Shown here: positions 62,725-64,000 of the stretch, one piece after another
Position numbering within the stretch: the stretch's first letter is position 1
How the letters are laid out: the number at the start of each line of letters is the position of its first letter
Source: Vibrio sp. 14G-20
GTDB lineage: Bacteria > Pseudomonadota > Gammaproteobacteria > Enterobacterales > Vibrionaceae
Assembly: GCF_026241515.1 (NCBI RefSeq)
Contig: NZ_JAPHPW010000005.1
Coordinates: 124,001 to 188,000, forward strand
Length of the DNA stretch: 64,000 nt
Direction of reading: 5' to 3'
Notes under the pieces: generated by a model
Databases searched by the model: none
What the model saw: the letters and a program-made list of their open reading frames with translations, nothing else
What the model was told of the DNA's origin: nothing
Translations under genes and position numbers: made by a program

Positions 62725-63395
62725 CTATGCGTCATCTATGTTGTGTAGAGTATCACCTAAACGCTCGAACCAATAGTTGATCGCGTCTTTCGCATCATCT
62801 AACGAGTCAATCATGGTTGAAAAGTCTTTATTACCCGCTTCACGGTCGATGGCAGCAAACAATGGCGTGCCCTCTTGAGCATCACTGACCAATAACTCTA
62901 CACTCGCACTACCAACATTCGTGTGTTCGCCAGTTGTCACTTTAGATATGGTTGACATCGCAAGGCCAAACGGCAGTACACTACTGGTCACGGCTAGGAT
63001 AGGGTTTGGAGTTTCAACGTTACTCAATGCAATACTTAGGCGCAGCGTATTCCCGGTAGGCTCATCGACAATCGTTTTATGGGGCGATATTTTCTCTTCC
63101 AAGCGTGCAACCATGTGATCAGTCAACTCTTGAATCTCTTCCTGATCGAGCGAACCTTCTTCTGCAAGCACAAAGATCTGGTCAATGACCACAGAATCAT
63201 AATCGTCTAACTTAGATTTCAAACGTTGTGCGTCACGTAGGCCGATTCTAGCCCAAACTAAGTCAACACCACCGTCAGGACCTGGCTGAAAATCTTCATA
63301 ACTGGTGAATTTGGTTGCGGTTTTAATTGGACCGCCTGCACAACCAAACAAAAAATGCTGGTTGCAACAAGCAAGAGAAGTTTTAAAGGTTTCAT
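62725..63395 (-). CDS. DUF3313-family lipoprotein, frameshifted in its signal peptide
   Basis: The body (YEDFQPGPDGGVDLVWARIG and onwards) fits DUF3313 lipoproteins. The natural start is the ATG at 63395 (MKPLKLLLLVATSIF), but that frame breaks at a run of six A (63350-63355). The next frame carries LFGCAGGPIK. Adding one A to the run joins them into ATSIFLFGCAGG, a perfect lipobox (LFGC). So the gene has either a real one-base deletion, a slippery tract or a sequence error. Read without correction, the frame begins at a GTG (63402) and has no signal peptide. The function of DUF3313 is unknown. Confidence 0.8.
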
Positions 63396-63493
63396 AGCGC
63401 ACTTACATTAAATAGAAGAATCCAACTAAATATGCCATACCCTATGTGGAAAGATTGTAGAAAAGGGGTTAAAACTCAGAGCTAGCTCTAAAA

Positions 63494-63847
63494 TTAATTA
63501 TGCTGCACGGTGTGAGCATACTCTACAATCACCTGATTTCCTTCGATATAAGCGTTTTGAATCTCGCCATCAACACTCATTCTACTTTTCAAATAAACCA
63601 CTTTAGGTCCAGATTCATTGCCTTCTTTTAGTGAAGGGAATACATTCCTTGGTTCCAAATGAAGTAAACGGCAAAAATGACTGACGAAAGACATAGTCAA
63701 TGGCGTCTCCCCTCTCAACACTCTAGAGAAATCAAGCTGGTTCATTCCTAGCTTTTTTGAAAATTCCATCTGCGTAATTCGCATTCGCGATTTTTGTGAC
63801 ATCCACGTTTGATACAACGCATCTCTGTCTTGTTCTGTGAATTCCAT
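63494..63847 (-). CDS. Short XRE-like helix-turn-helix protein
   Basis: The 117-residue protein has a helix-turn-helix near residues 20-75 (ITQMEFSKKLGMNQLDFSRVLRG). The C-terminal part (VVYLKSRMSVDGEIQNAYIE) is strand-rich, as in regulators with a small ligand or dimerisation domain. I start at the ATG at 63847 because AAGGAG precedes it by 6 nt; the frame extends 19 codons upstream without a site. The target is unknown. Confidence 0.82.
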   Translation of the reverse strand: MEFTEQDRDALYQTWMSQKSRMRITQMEFSKKLGMNQLDFSRVLRGETPLTMSFVSHFCRLLHLEPRNVFPSLKEGNESGPKVVYLKSRMSVDGEIQNAYIEGNQVIVEYAHTVQHN

Positions 63848-64000
63848 ACTGACTCCTTTATATAATTCATACCAATCAATTGTCCGTTTTTTCATACACG
63901 ACATGTCAGGGTTCGGTTAATGGAAACCAAAGGTTTGGTTTTGATATGAGTGCAATTGTTGTACAGAGCAGAACACAAAAACCCAAAAGCATTCACAAAA

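Noticed and set aside
63946..64000. Possible start of a rightward gene at the window edge (MSAIVVQSRTQK)
   Set aside because: Only 18 codons are visible, with no ribosome site or family resemblance; cannot be supported.

Overview
The window looks like one contiguous piece of a marine Vibrio genome, probably of the Splendidus type and probably its second chromosome. I infer this from the gene families (kbl-tdh, KtrAB potassium uptake, cytochrome b562, fused MsrAB, a 2-aminoethylphosphonate cluster with a PbfA-type lyase), the moderate GC and the AT-rich intergenic regions. I see no rRNA, tRNA, CRISPR array, insertion sequence or prophage.

Layout. 1-6.2 kb: start of an outer-membrane protein gene, a DUF4041/T5orf172 coiled-coil membrane protein, threonine catabolism (kbl-tdh) and an EAL phosphodiesterase. 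6.2-12.2 kb: XRE and LysR regulators, a glyoxalase-fold protein, a PepSY membrane protein with a DUF2946 partner, cytochrome b562 and a PHP phosphatase. 12.4-21 kb: a large HD-GYP sensor, a DMT permease with a divergent LysR regulator, a YbjQ protein, an M23 endopeptidase, a TPR membrane protein and cytochrome b561. 21-29 kb: two unknown genes, an asymmetric heterodimeric ABC exporter, a Nudix hydrolase, a DUF333 lipoprotein, an unknown polytopic membrane protein and a DUF218 protein. 29-33.5 kb: serine deaminase, a POT-type transporter and a siderophore-interacting flavoreductase with a Fur-like box. 33.6-39.9 kb: a gluconate module (gntR, gnd, gntK, TRAP transporter dctMQP) with three GntR-type palindromes. 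40-51.3 kb: a 2-aminoethylphosphonate (AEP) module (phnR, fused phnUV, phnT, FAD oxidoreductase, phnS; divergent phnW-pbfA-phnX). 51.6-64 kb: OmpA, OsmC, MsrAB, KtrBA, an MscS channel, GDP-mannose synthesis (manC-manB), DAHP synthase, a DUF3820-DUF3313 pair and an XRE regulator.

How the genes work together. Gluconate enters by the TRAP transporter, GntK phosphorylates it and Gnd decarboxylates it; GntR palindromes lie before dctP and gntR. AEP is imported by PhnS-PhnT-PhnUV, PhnW transaminates it to phosphonoacetaldehyde and PhnX cleaves the C-P bond; the PbfA-type lyase and the FAD oxidoreductase probably feed in hydroxylated or N-methylated relatives. Threonine is degraded through Tdh and Kbl. 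ManC and ManB supply GDP-mannose.

The most interesting signal is regulatory. Four promoters carry 7-bp elements repeated at 11-bp steps that resemble PhoB boxes: the first outer-membrane protein gene, the unknown membrane protein at 27.3 kb, phnS and phnT. In front of phnS and phnT the box is followed, 27 and 29 bp later, by a TGGTATRTACCA palindrome that I propose is the PhnR operator; phnW has a third, weaker copy. That would make phosphonate uptake depend on both phosphate starvation and substrate. The lipoprotein gene at 62.7-63.4 kb also carries a one-base frameshift in an A6 tract, and restoring one base rebuilds a perfect lipobox.
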